Below are positions 17,179 through 26,353 of a stretch of 64,000 bases of DNA, piece by piece. Source of the stretch: Maridesulfovibrio ferrireducens (GTDB taxonomy: Bacteria; Desulfobacterota; Desulfovibrionia; Desulfovibrionales; Desulfovibrionaceae). Under the pieces are notes generated by a model, which worked only from the letters and a program-made list of their open reading frames with translations, was not told the origin of the DNA and made no database searches. The DNA is taken from positions 62,001 to 126,000 of the forward strand of contig NZ_JAEINN010000013.1 of NCBI RefSeq assembly GCF_016342405.1, given 5' to 3'. The translations under genes and the position numbers were made by a program. How positions within the stretch are numbered: the stretch's first letter is position 1; every line of letters begins with the position of its first letter.

Positions 17179-19506
17179 ATGGCAAAAGCTAAAACACCAT
17201 ACTATCAAAAATTCGCCGAAGATATCATTGAGAAACTGAAAGAAGGTACTGCCCCCTGGCAACGACCGTGGAAACCGGGCGAATATCAGCCGGCCTTCAA
17301 CCCTGTTTCCGGAACCGTCTATCGAGGCATTAATCAAGTCATGCTTGGAACAGACGGACTGAACGACCCCAGATTCATGACTTACAAACAAGCGGAATCT
17401 CAGGGTTGGCAGGTCAGTAAGGGGTCAAAGTCCAGAACCATTGTCTTCTGGCAAATGTCGCAGATCAACGTGGTTAAAGATGATAAAAACAAGCCGGTTC
17501 GTGATGAAGAAGGGAAAATACTGACTGAACAAGTTCAATTGTCAAAACCGATCCTGCGCTTTTCAAATGTATTCCACGCCAGCCAGATTGAAGGAATACC
17601 AGAATGGGATGGCCGGAAAATATCATGGAATCCAGACGAACGAGCTGAATCCATTCTGCAAAATTCCGGTGCAAGTATCACTCATGACCAGCGCAACCGG
17701 GCTTTTTACGGGCTATCAACCGACGAGATTCACCTCCCGCCGCATGCCGCCTTTGAAAGCTCCGATAGATATTACAGCACAGCTTTGCACGAACTCGGAC
17801 ACTGGACAGGTCACGAATCAAGGTTGGACCGTGAATTCGGGCCGTTCGGATCAGAAATATATGCCAAAGAAGAGTTGCGCGCGGAAATAGCAAGCTGGAT
17901 GCTCAGCTCAGAGCTTGGGCTGGGCCATGATCCGGATCAGCACCTCAGTTACGTGGAGAACTGGGTAAAAGTCCTTGAAAAAGATCCCTTTGAAATTGTC
18001 CGGGCCTGCCAGAGTGCGGATAAAATAAAGAACTATACTCTGGACTTTGAAAAAGAGCGCAGCATGGAAAAAACCAAGGAGCAAGGCATGAACATGTCCG
18101 CACCTGACAAAGCAAAACTTGAACAGCGAGAATCAATGTCTGGAGTTCCGAAAGACGGGAAAACATACCTTGAAGTCCCCTTCTCAAAAAAAGAAGAAGT
18201 TAAAAAACATGGGGCTAAATGGGATAAAGACAAAAAAATGTGGTTTGCTCCGGAAGGAACCGATCTTGAAAAATTGTCCCAATGGATTCCCGACAGCAAA
18301 ACCATTGCCCCGCAAAAGGAAAACGTAAAACAGGAGAAAGAGACAAACTCAGCAAAGAATCTCGCTACTGAAAAAACTTATCTTAATGTGCCCTACAAGG
18401 AAAAATGGCAGGCCAAAAAGCTCGGCGCACGCTGGGACAAATCTGCAAAACTCTGGTTTGCAGCCACCGGAACCGATCTGGAACAACTGTCCAAATGGAT
18501 ACCAAAAGACAAAGCCATTGTGCCGGCAACAAACGCTGAGCAGGAATTTGCAAAGGCTATTCAGGAAGCCGGTCTTGATCTTCAGGGCGAGCTGCCCATC
18601 ATGGACGGCAATCTGTACCGTGTGCCGGTCATTGACGGAAAATTCAACTCCAAAGATGGAACCTACAAAGGATATCTTGACGGCCACCCTGCCGGATTCA
18701 TCCAGAACCACAAGACCGGCCTTAAAATGAACTGGAAAGCTGAAGGTCATACTCTTACCGATGAACAAAAAGCAGAGTTAAAGGCTCAGGCTGCCCAGAC
18801 AAGGCTGGAAAGAGAAAAAGCAATTAAAGAGCAGTATGCAAACGCCGCCACTCTTTCAAAAGAGAAATGGGAGAAAATTATTAAACCGGCAAATAAGGAA
18901 CATCCTTATCTCAGTAAAAAAGGAGTTCCAAGATACGGACTCAAAGAGGACAAGTTCGGCAATCTAGTTATTCCCGGTAAAGATGTGGACGGAAATATTC
19001 GCACTCTTCAAACGATCTCACCGAATGGTAAATTCTTTGAAAAGAATGCGCAAAAAGCCGGAACATTCCATATCATTGATCCAGAAAATAAGCTCAAAAA
19101 TGGCAACCCGATTCTCATAGCCGAAGGCTATGCCACCGCCGCCAGCGTTCATATGGCAACGGGTAATCCCGTAGCTTCCGCCTTTGATGCCTCAAATCTT
19201 GAGCCGGTCGCAAAAGCTCTCCATGAGAAGTACCCGCAAAGCAAAATTATGCTCATGGCGGACAATGATTACCATCTTATAGAAAATGTGGGCGTGAAAA
19301 AAGCTGAAGCCGCAGCAAAAGCAGTAAACGGAATAGTCTTGATTCCAAAGTTCTCGGAGCAGGAACGCACCCAAAAACTAACTGATTTTAATGATCTACA
19401 TAAATCCAGTGGATTGGATGCGGTAAAGAAACAACTCTCCGGAATATTCAAAACACCTAAAAAAAATATCCAGAAAAAAGCATCAACTCCGGCAATGGCA
19501 ATGTAA
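17179..19506 (+). CDS. traC: TraC-type primase with ArdC N-terminal domain, zincin motif and Toprim
   Basis: A 775-residue multidomain protein. Residues 1-125 match the ArdC N-terminal single-stranded-DNA-binding domain (EKLKEGTAPWQRPW, YRGINQVMLG, QAESQGWQV). A zinc-metallopeptidase-like motif HELGHWTGH starts at residue 204. Two copies of a DUF5710-like module follow near 328-372 and 398-442 (each KTYLxVP...GAxWDK...WFA). A Toprim domain near 640-750 (ILIAEGYATAAS, MLMADND, DFNDLH) should synthesise primers. RP4 TraC has the same ArdC plus primase plan and is sent to the recipient. ATG 17179 is preferred over upstream in-frame starts because of GGAGG at 17165-17169. Confidence 0.85.
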   Translation: MAKAKTPYYQKFAEDIIEKLKEGTAPWQRPWKPGEYQPAFNPVSGTVYRGINQVMLGTDGLNDPRFMTYKQAESQGWQVSKGSKSRTIVFWQMSQINVVKDDKNKPVRDEEGKILTEQVQLSKPILRFSNVFHASQIEGIPEWDGRKISWNPDERAESILQNSGASITHDQRNRAFYGLSTDEIHLPPHAAFESSDRYYSTALHELGHWTGHESRLDREFGPFGSEIYAKEELRAEIASWMLSSELGLGHDPDQHLSYVENWVKVLEKDPFEIVRACQSADKIKNYTLDFEKERSMEKTKEQGMNMSAPDKAKLEQRESMSGVPKDGKTYLEVPFSKKEEVKKHGAKWDKDKKMWFAPEGTDLEKLSQWIPDSKTIAPQKENVKQEKETNSAKNLATEKTYLNVPYKEKWQAKKLGARWDKSAKLWFAATGTDLEQLSKWIPKDKAIVPATNAEQEFAKAIQEAGLDLQGELPIMDGNLYRVPVIDGKFNSKDGTYKGYLDGHPAGFIQNHKTGLKMNWKAEGHTLTDEQKAELKAQAAQTRLEREKAIKEQYANAATLSKEKWEKIIKPANKEHPYLSKKGVPRYGLKEDKFGNLVIPGKDVDGNIRTLQTISPNGKFFEKNAQKAGTFHIIDPENKLKNGNPILIAEGYATAASVHMATGNPVASAFDASNLEPVAKALHEKYPQSKIMLMADNDYHLIENVGVKKAEAAAKAVNGIVLIPKFSEQERTQKLTDFNDLHKSSGLDAVKKQLSGIFKTPKKNIQKKASTPAMAM

Positions 19507-19556
19507 TTTAACAAGCGGGATCTGAGGGGGGCCGTTTAAACCTAAAAGGGAATAAT

Positions 19557-19835
19557 ATGAAAAAAGATAAACAAGACAACGCACTTGATAACCCTGCATT
19601 GGCAATCAAGGACGGTCATGAATTAGTCATATGTGAAGATTGCGGAGAGGAACTTGTTTTTTCGATGCAGGATAATTATCATCAATTCGCAATAGGACTA
19701 CGCACAATCCTTTATTGTCTGCGAACCGCAGAGGTAGAAGGGAACATTCCTCCTCTGCCGGAAGACTGGTGGTTAAATGTTGAATTTCGCCATGGTCTGG
19801 ACAATATTTTCAAAAATTACCCTAAGCGAGAATAG
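19557..19835 (+). CDS. Small CxxC protein of unknown function
   Basis: A 92-residue protein after a 50-base gap from the primase gene, with AAAGGG at 19545-19550 as its ribosome site. One Cys pair (ICEDCGEELVF) suggests half a zinc ribbon; a single later Cys (YCLRTAEVEG) could add a ligand. The rest is helical with a Trp-Trp pair (PEDWWLNVEF). I do not recognise the family. It is followed after three bases by another unknown gene, and the two probably form the distal end of the transfer operon. Confidence 0.6.
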   Translation: MKKDKQDNALDNPALAIKDGHELVICEDCGEELVFSMQDNYHQFAIGLRTILYCLRTAEVEGNIPPLPEDWWLNVEFRHGLDNIFKNYPKRE

Positions 19836-19838
19836 TAA

Positions 19839-20699
19839 ATGAATATTTATAAACTAAAAACCAGTGAGACTAATTACAAAATACTATCCAGCGAAGGATT
19901 TGAAATGGCTACGAAAAAACTCCCTCCCTACTACGAGAAACAAGAAAAACATGAACTGCACTTTGCTGTATGCCCTGCCTGCAACAACCCTGTTCAAATA
20001 ATTGGTCTGAATAAAAAATTACAACACACAGACCACCCCTACGCAAAACATTATCATAAATCCATACGGGGACTTGCTCCCTTTGATAAAGAAGCATTTG
20101 AAAGTTGCTCTCTGGTCCATCCCAGAACAAACCTATCCAAAAGCAACCGCAAGCCTGTTTGCACGGAACGTGAAAAACAAATTCTCTCCAACCTACAGGA
20201 AAATTTTGATCAGGTTGCTTATCTTTTTCAGCTATACTCAGGAATTGTTATGACAAAAAGTTTAGCTGAAGAAATGCTGAAATGGTATGTAGCCGAGCAA
20301 GGTCACTTATATAAAGGAGCCAGCCTCATAAACGCACCTTGGGTGTTCGTGTATTTATCCAAAGCCCAAAGCTTATGGGGAAGAATAATCAAAGATCCGG
20401 AGTTACAGGAAGCCCTTTGTAAAAAAGTTCCGACAGGACTTATTAACGAAAGGAAACAATTTATCTCAAAGGGATCAGAGAAAATATTTTTCTGGTTCGC
20501 AGGTCACAAGCAAAGCAAAACTTCTGACAATTTTCTCAAGGAAACAATGCAGTTCATAGTCACTTGCGATGATGAAGATATTTATAAAAAAACAATCACC
20601 TTCGATTATGAGCACTTCCAGAATCTTTTAAACACTCCGGATGAGAAAAGACCAAGAAGAGAAAATTTTACGGAGCTTGCTAAAAAATATCTTGGATAA
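19839..20699 (+). CDS. Unknown protein with N-terminal zinc-ribbon-like motif
   Basis: A frame of 286 codons; a second start at ATG 19905 (264 residues, MATKKLPPYY) has the better ribosome site, GAAGGA, seven bases upstream. One CPACNNPVQII motif near residue 45 and later Cys/His (ESCSLVHPR) may bind zinc. The middle is helical (an EMLKWYVAEQGHLYKGASLINAPWVF region, broken into helices) and the C terminus basic. It is the last gene of the plus-strand transfer block and faces the minus-strand secretion operon. No known family recognised; plasmid-accessory role likely by position. Confidence 0.55.
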   Translation: MNIYKLKTSETNYKILSSEGFEMATKKLPPYYEKQEKHELHFAVCPACNNPVQIIGLNKKLQHTDHPYAKHYHKSIRGLAPFDKEAFESCSLVHPRTNLSKSNRKPVCTEREKQILSNLQENFDQVAYLFQLYSGIVMTKSLAEEMLKWYVAEQGHLYKGASLINAPWVFVYLSKAQSLWGRIIKDPELQEALCKKVPTGLINERKQFISKGSEKIFFWFAGHKQSKTSDNFLKETMQFIVTCDDEDIYKKTITFDYEHFQNLLNTPDEKRPRRENFTELAKKYLG

Positions 20700-20784
20700 T
20701 AGCTTGATTGAGTTAAAAATCACATTTTAAAGTTATGATGGCCCCCCCAAGAGGAGATCATCTGGTTATTTTCAATGATATTTA

Positions 20785-21615
20785 CTAAAAGATTGAATCA
20801 AAAAGATCATCAACACTTGCAACCAATAAATGATTCAGCTCAGTAAGAAACAATCTGACAGATTTTTCTATTTCTTCTTTGGATGCAGTATTCACAGCTT
20901 CCTTGGCATCTTCTCTTATCATATCTTTTGCCCGCTCGGAAAAGAGATCGAGTATATATTCTTTCAGATTATCTGAAGAGGCTGCAACCACATGAACAAC
21001 AGTAACGTTGCAAATATTCTTTGCCAGCTCAAGAAGGTACTTACGCTCAACAGATAAGACCTCTTCAAGACATGAGGGGAACAATTTCATAGAATTTTCA
21101 AATCCATTTTCGGACACATAGCTCGCCAAAACATGCTGTTGTTCAGGAGTAGTGCGATACAGCATAAGGTCAGCAAGAAGTAATTTCTTCTCTGAACGAA
21201 AAATTGTTGGTTTATCTTTTATAACATTTCGAACAATTTCAGCCAGAACAGAAAGTATTTCAGGATCATATTCTCCCTGTTCTAAAAGAGATATCCCGCT
21301 TTCGAGAACCTTATCACCGAGGTTATTCATCAAGGCAGCACGGAATTTTGGAGGGCTACAAAGAAACAAATGTCCGAGATGATTTGCTTCATCTTGTTCA
21401 ACAGGAATAAATTCACCTAGCACTTGTTCAAAGCTGGTTTGGCTGCATTCTTTAAGTAATCCAGAAACGCGGCCGACCTGATCTTTGCCCATTTCATAAT
21501 TTTCTAGAGCTTTTACCTGATCTGTCAAATTAGAGAGATCTCTTTCTGTCATAGACTGGGATAACTTGAGATCATCAAGAGCTCTTTCTATTTCTTTGTC
21601 TTTTTTAAATAGCAT
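20785..21615 (-). CDS. FliG C-terminal-domain-like protein in the secretion operon
   Basis: A 276-residue cytoplasmic protein: an N-terminal coiled coil (residues 5-45) and an all-helical body. The last 120 residues follow the pattern of the flagellar switch protein FliG C-terminal domain: helices with LFPSCLEEVLSVERKYLL, then SSDNLKEYILDLFSERAKDMIRED, which lines up with the FliG signature in which a KE/RE-IL stretch precedes MSKRAAEMLxED, and a final helical pair. FliG transmits torque from the stator. No flagellar gene is nearby; instead this is the last gene of an export operon. A domain search with PF01706 would settle it. Alternatively it is a generic helical-repeat protein. Confidence 0.55.
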   Translation of the reverse strand: MLFKKDKEIERALDDLKLSQSMTERDLSNLTDQVKALENYEMGKDQVGRVSGLLKECSQTSFEQVLGEFIPVEQDEANHLGHLFLCSPPKFRAALMNNLGDKVLESGISLLEQGEYDPEILSVLAEIVRNVIKDKPTIFRSEKKLLLADLMLYRTTPEQQHVLASYVSENGFENSMKLFPSCLEEVLSVERKYLLELAKNICNVTVVHVVAASSDNLKEYILDLFSERAKDMIREDAKEAVNTASKEEIEKSVRLFLTELNHLLVASVDDLFDSIF

Positions 21616-21706
21616 TTAGGCCTCAGCTATAAAAGTTTAACCCCAACTAATATCATTTTTATAAAAAACGAACCGACAAACAATAAAGACTATATTTTTT
21701 ACAAAA

Positions 21707-23818
21707 TCAAAAATTACTTTCTTTAATCAAGGTTCTGTAGATCTTATTCCACAAATCTAACAAATAAGAACGAGGTCGAGTATATATTCTCAGCTTCCCA
21801 CTTTTACCAACAGCAAAAGGAACTATTGTATCTGGCTCAACCTCCACCAAATATCTGGATTCTAAAAGGACAAACCCGCCGTGGTTATCCTGTGTAGCTG
21901 GAATATCACCAGAGCCAAGAGATGTGAGCGCAATATGTCTGGTAGAATCAACTTTGGAACGGCTTATTTTCAAAATTTTACCAGATACTCCACCCTCTCC
22001 TGTTTCAGGATAAAAAAGGACACAGCCTTCATCTGAAAGGGGTGCCACCTTATCTTCTGGAACATAAACAGCAATATAAATATCATTTTGATCAACTATA
22101 CGCCCAAAAATTTGGTCCTGTCTCACATGCTGTCCTAAGCGTAAATTGCGATCCCACTCAGTAACAGTGCCTGAAATTTGGGCTGAGACATCATACAACT
22201 CCCGCTTTTTTTTAACTCCTTGCAACTGGTTACGAATCTGCAATATTTCCTCTTCTTTCTGAGGACTCAGTGAAATTTTCTGCTGCAAAAAAATCAATTT
22301 TTGCTCAGCTAATGCTATTTTTTCCTGTAACGAAAGCTCACTGATTTCTGCCTGTAGGGAAACTGAGGTTATCTTTATAAGTTCATCCCCAATATCCACA
22401 TCCGCCCCCCTATCGACCTTAATCTCAGCAATTATCCCTGAAAAAGGAGAATAAATAAGCTGTGAATTACGAGCCTCTACCACGGCCGGGAAATAATATA
22501 CGTGCGGTCGGGGCCAAACAATCCATGCCACAACTCCGCAAAACATTAGTAATGTGATTAAAAGACGTCTATTAAGACAAATTTGATTACGTAATTTTAT
22601 CACCGAAGAAATCTCCTTAACTATCGGCAAGGCAATGAACCACCACACTTCAACTAAAAATAAAAATATTCCTAAAATCTTAGTGAACTTGTAATAGACT
22701 AAAACAGCTATACCCATGTATAATAAAAACCGATAACACCATGAATAAATTGAATAAACAACATAAACAATTTTTCTAGTTCTATGAGGATTCTCAGGAG
22801 CTGAAACAGTCATTCCCAAGCAACACTTTCTAAATAAGTATCTAAAATAATTAAAAGACCTAGATCTAAGGTTATCAATCCCTGAAATATCCATGAATAT
22901 ATAGTAACCGTCAAAACTCATTGCGGGATTCAAGTTTACAAGGAGTGTCGAGAGTAATGAAGCTGTTGAGACTACAAAAAAAAGACTATTCAAAAGGCCT
23001 GGCTGACTGAACGCCCAGCCCACGAGACAAAAAGAAGCAATAATAAGCTCAGCAATCATTCCGGCTGCTGCAATTGGCAGTCGCTGCCTTCTTTTTGGAA
23101 TTCGCCAAGTATCCGTCACATCACAATAAGCTATTGGCCATAATACAATAAAGGCAACTCCCATTACGGGTACTCTAATTCCACGGGATTTGGCTGCATA
23201 GGCATGCGAAAACTCATGAATTACTTTTACAAAAGTGATGGCTATACCGTAGTAAAGCAGTCCTTCAAAATTAAAAAAATACTGAAAAGTATGGAAAAAC
23301 TGTTCGTGCCGCATGCAAACAAGAACAAAACCCCAGACCGCAAACAAATAATAAATGATAAATGCAACAGAAGAAGCAAAAGGACGTGCATACTTAACCG
23401 TTCTATCTAGAAACGAGTCTGGACGCAAAAGAGGAATACGAAAATAAAGATAGTGATGCAGTAGCCACTTAAACCAATGAGGAGTTTGAGCCTTAACTTC
23501 CTGTTCAAGCTGCTCGGGAGACCGCATAAGGGTATTCTCCGTCAGCCCTTCTTTGGTAAGTTCCTGACAGACACTCAGTACATCCTCTGCTGTTAACTGT
23601 GCAGAAGTTCCCCTGTTCAACTTATCTAAAACTTCGCTCAATGATCGAGGCTGACAAAGCAAATTAATTACAGCAATTTCAAACCACGAAAAACGATTAT
23701 AAGTCCTTGAAAGAGGATCATATATAACTGTTGTGGGAGAACCGTCACGAGCCTTTGGTCCCGGAATTAGTTCAAGATCAGGGCGAAGAACTGGAAGGGG
23801 AGTATCCCCGGAGATCAT
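21707..23818 (-). CDS. M50-family membrane protease fused to a HlyD-like adaptor
   Basis: A 703-residue membrane protein with three parts. Residues 20-95 look like a PqqD-type winged-helix domain (YDPLSRTYNRFSWFE). Residues 140-420 are polytopic with the site-2-protease zinc motif HEFSH at 201-205 and NLNPAMSFDGYY near 295-306, the second metal-ligand motif. After the last membrane segment, residues 440-690 form a HlyD/biotinyl-lipoyl adaptor (YSPFSGIIAEIKVDRG, a coiled coil, and SGTVTEWD). It is therefore a protease or transporter core joined to a periplasmic adaptor. It starts three bases after the DUF3467-like gene and would form the inner-membrane heart of the apparatus. Confidence 0.85.
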   Translation of the reverse strand: MISGDTPLPVLRPDLELIPGPKARDGSPTTVIYDPLSRTYNRFSWFEIAVINLLCQPRSLSEVLDKLNRGTSAQLTAEDVLSVCQELTKEGLTENTLMRSPEQLEQEVKAQTPHWFKWLLHHYLYFRIPLLRPDSFLDRTVKYARPFASSVAFIIYYLFAVWGFVLVCMRHEQFFHTFQYFFNFEGLLYYGIAITFVKVIHEFSHAYAAKSRGIRVPVMGVAFIVLWPIAYCDVTDTWRIPKRRQRLPIAAAGMIAELIIASFCLVGWAFSQPGLLNSLFFVVSTASLLSTLLVNLNPAMSFDGYYIFMDISGIDNLRSRSFNYFRYLFRKCCLGMTVSAPENPHRTRKIVYVVYSIYSWCYRFLLYMGIAVLVYYKFTKILGIFLFLVEVWWFIALPIVKEISSVIKLRNQICLNRRLLITLLMFCGVVAWIVWPRPHVYYFPAVVEARNSQLIYSPFSGIIAEIKVDRGADVDIGDELIKITSVSLQAEISELSLQEKIALAEQKLIFLQQKISLSPQKEEEILQIRNQLQGVKKKRELYDVSAQISGTVTEWDRNLRLGQHVRQDQIFGRIVDQNDIYIAVYVPEDKVAPLSDEGCVLFYPETGEGGVSGKILKISRSKVDSTRHIALTSLGSGDIPATQDNHGGFVLLESRYLVEVEPDTIVPFAVGKSGKLRIYTRPRSYLLDLWNKIYRTLIKESNF

Positions 23819-23821
23819 ATA

Positions 23822-24088
23822 TTATGCCTTATTGTTTTCAGAGGCTTCTCGAATTTGACGCTCTACTTCTGCCAAAGCGGAGTTCAAAGCCTCCTTGAGT
23901 TGAATTGCCCCTGGAATAGAAAAAACAACTCTGTCTCGCAGCACTGCTTCGTTCTGCACAGAACGATGAACGTTGCCCATTTCAATCACAACTTCAGTAG
24001 CTGAAGCATTCACATTAAAAAAATCACGGAACTTGTAATCCAGATCATTAGGTATAACAACTTTAAGTTCATTCTTTTCATCTGCCAT
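23822..24088 (-). CDS. Small DUF3467-like protein
   Basis: An 88-residue soluble protein with a beta-rich first half (DYKFRDFFNVNASATEVVIEMG) and an amphipathic helix near the end (IQLKEALNSALAEVERQI). The layout of strands followed by an RVVFSIPGAIQLKEAL motif resembles the DUF3467 family. A ribosome site AAAGGAGATAG precedes the ATG on the minus strand. It lies between the GAF-HlyD gene (13-base gap) and the M50-HlyD gene (3-base gap), so it is very likely produced in step with them, maybe as a cytoplasmic partner. Function is not known. Confidence 0.65.
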   Translation of the reverse strand: MADEKNELKVVIPNDLDYKFRDFFNVNASATEVVIEMGNVHRSVQNEAVLRDRVVFSIPGAIQLKEALNSALAEVERQIREASENNKA

Positions 24089-24101
24089 CTAACTATCTCC
24101 T

Positions 24102-25454
24102 TTATATTCCTAAAATTCTTCGAACTGATGCCCATGGTTTTCGCAATAACCAATAAACAACGGATACCTTTTCACCGTAAAGTATTGCTGATCCTTTTAA
24201 ACCTATTCTAAGTTTTTCATGATTATTATGAACTCCTTCAAAAGAACCTTCAGCCATAACTGACGGAACTCCTTCCGGGCTAGTAGAAACACTTTGAGCA
24301 ACATATTTAAGTTTTGCTTCAAGCGATTTATCAGGAAAAGCATTCAAAAACACTTTCACTTCCATATTACCCCCAAAGTCGACATTGTCGGCTTCAGGAA
24401 GCCATATACGTAAATTAATATTTTCAGGGTCAACCACCATCAGGACTCGCTGCCCTGCTTCTACAGGTCTACCCCGCCATTCATCCGGGTTATCAACAAT
24501 AACAGCCCCAGATGTTTCAGCACGCACTTGTAGCATAGAAGCGCGATATTCTGCCATTGAGAGCCTTATTTTTTCCTGTTCCCGTCGATAGTCTAAAATA
24601 GCAAGTTCAGCTTTAGCCCGATCACTCTTTAGCGCATTAAGCTTATTAGTCTTTATGGTTGTTTCAAGTATATTTAGCTGCTGTCTAGCAATTTTGAGTT
24701 CATCCAAAACAACACGGCTGTCATACTCAAAAAGAGGACTGCCAATTTTAACATTATCACCGGACTCAACCTGAACTTCCATAACAACTCCTGAAAGTGG
24801 AGCCGTTACAATAAACGGATCTTCAGGAATAATCTCGCAGGGAGCAACAACCCGGAGCGGAACGCGCCAAAAGAGCAACAGAGTCAATAAAACAGCGAAG
24901 ACAATTAAAAGTAGGCGGCTACTTATAATTTTTTCCTTTAATTTCCTGAAAAAAGTGGGCGGCTCTAACCTCTCAAAAGCTGCTTTATAGGTCATACCTG
25001 CTAAATTCAAAAGCTGAAGATCTCTTTCATCCCATTTTTCATTATCCCAGCGTTCAAACCAAACAGCATATTTTGTCTTGCCCCACGGATTAATAGGCAG
25101 CCAGTATACAGCCAATCCATTTGTATGGTTCTCAAGAAATTCCCATTCATGAATATATTTGGGTGAAATTGAGTTTTTTAAAAGAAGCTGAGGCTTGTCT
25201 TCAACAGAAACAGTTGAAGCTAATTTCTCCCATTTTTCGACCATCTCAGAATATTTATCCACACTGGATTTTCCGGAAACAGCCATAAATTTAGCACGAC
25301 GTCTGCTAATATTAAGCAGAACAGCCCGCTTATATCCGCAAAGGGAAACGGTCTTATTTAAAATTCTAAAAATAAGCTGCTTAGACTCTGTAGCAGACAT
25401 CAGTTCCATGGAAAGCTGCTGCAGTATCAAGATGGGATTGGACTCATTACTCAT
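24102..25454 (-). CDS. GAF-domain/HlyD fusion membrane adaptor
   Basis: A 450-residue protein. Residues 1-165 look like a cytoplasmic GAF-type sensor fold (ILQQLSMELMSATESKQLIF, CGYKRAVLLNI, a DERDLQLLNLAG ending helix). One membrane segment follows near 178-198 (LLLIVFAVLLTLLLFW). Then comes a HlyD-family adaptor: VTAPLSGVVMEVQVESGD lipoyl half, a coiled-coil hairpin, TSGAVIVDNPDEWRG and a beta-barrel part. The cytosolic sensor joined to a periplasmic adaptor suggests that signal binding gates export. Its ATG overlaps the stop of the upstream adaptor gene (ATGA). Confidence 0.8.
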   Translation of the reverse strand: MSNESNPILILQQLSMELMSATESKQLIFRILNKTVSLCGYKRAVLLNISRRRAKFMAVSGKSSVDKYSEMVEKWEKLASTVSVEDKPQLLLKNSISPKYIHEWEFLENHTNGLAVYWLPINPWGKTKYAVWFERWDNEKWDERDLQLLNLAGMTYKAAFERLEPPTFFRKLKEKIISSRLLLIVFAVLLTLLLFWRVPLRVVAPCEIIPEDPFIVTAPLSGVVMEVQVESGDNVKIGSPLFEYDSRVVLDELKIARQQLNILETTIKTNKLNALKSDRAKAELAILDYRREQEKIRLSMAEYRASMLQVRAETSGAVIVDNPDEWRGRPVEAGQRVLMVVDPENINLRIWLPEADNVDFGGNMEVKVFLNAFPDKSLEAKLKYVAQSVSTSPEGVPSVMAEGSFEGVHNNHEKLRIGLKGSAILYGEKVSVVYWLLRKPWASVRRILGI

Positions 25455-26272
25455 TTTTGCGCAACCTTGTCAGCAGGCAAAACTATTTTTCCTGTCATGC
25501 CGCATTTCAATTGCCCTTTTGGATTGGCAACCTCAATATTCACTTGGAGAGTCTGGCTGACTGAATCCATAACAGCACCGACATGCGAAACATTCCCTTT
25601 AACTACACCACCGTTGCTTAATTCGATACTAACCGCACCACCAAGAGGGAAAAAGGCTAAATCTTTCCCCATAACAAGGGTTCGGGCTAACAGAACGGAA
25701 TCACTCACAATCTTAATAAGCGGAGTCCCGGCTTCAACCCATTCTTTTTCATTAACAGCGAGTTTCTCCACCCGTCCGGAATAAGGAGCCTTAATAGTGC
25801 AAAATGCAACTTCCTGACTGGCAATACACATGTTGGCCTCGGCAATGCTAAGACTGGCTTTGGCCTCTTGAAGATCAATAATTGAACGGGATTTATCTTT
25901 ATATAAATTTTCAATGACTTTAAAAGTCTCTGATGCCTTTTCATAAAGAGCTTTAGCCTTATCTTGACGCCAGAGGAACATCTGAGGATTCAGCTTGATC
26001 AGCACTTCTCCCTTTCGAAAAGATTGCCCAAACTCTTTGCCAATATAACTGACTGTGGAATCCACTTCTGAGGACAGAACCACCTCTTTACGGGGATTAA
26101 ATACAACAGAAAAAGATTCATGAGGGAAACATTGTTCAGATGCCTCGGTTGATAATTCCTGCGTCTCTGAATAATCTTTAAAAGAAGGTACGGTTGAATT
26201 ATATGCGTAGCATTGAGAGGCAATAGAAAAACAAAAAGCAATGCCTAAAACCAAGATGACCATTTTTTTCAT
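25451..26272 (-). CDS. Periplasmic adaptor (membrane fusion) protein
   Basis: A 273-residue HlyD/AcrA-type adaptor with a signal peptide (KKMVILVLGIAFCFSIASQCYA). The mature part has a lipoyl half (VVLSSEVDSTVSYIGKEFG), a short coiled-coil hairpin (about residues 100-150), the second lipoyl half (IKAPYSGRVEKLAVNEKEWV) and a beta-barrel with a membrane-proximal end. ATG 26272 is chosen because the signal peptide begins there; the frame is open 22 codons farther. It is shorter than usual RND adaptors. It would link the outer-membrane channel to the inner-membrane parts encoded just downstream. Confidence 0.8.
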   Translation of the reverse strand: MKKMVILVLGIAFCFSIASQCYAYNSTVPSFKDYSETQELSTEASEQCFPHESFSVVFNPRKEVVLSSEVDSTVSYIGKEFGQSFRKGEVLIKLNPQMFLWRQDKAKALYEKASETFKVIENLYKDKSRSIIDLQEAKASLSIAEANMCIASQEVAFCTIKAPYSGRVEKLAVNEKEWVEAGTPLIKIVSDSVLLARTLVMGKDLAFFPLGGAVSIELSNGGVVKGNVSHVGAVMDSVSQTLQVNIEVANPKGQLKCGMTGKIVLPADKVAQK

Positions 26273-26353
26273 ACTAATTCCAACCTTCACATCATAAAAA
26301 TAGCCGGGAGAGCGCATGTAACGCTTTCCCGGCTGCATAGTTAATACAAATTC

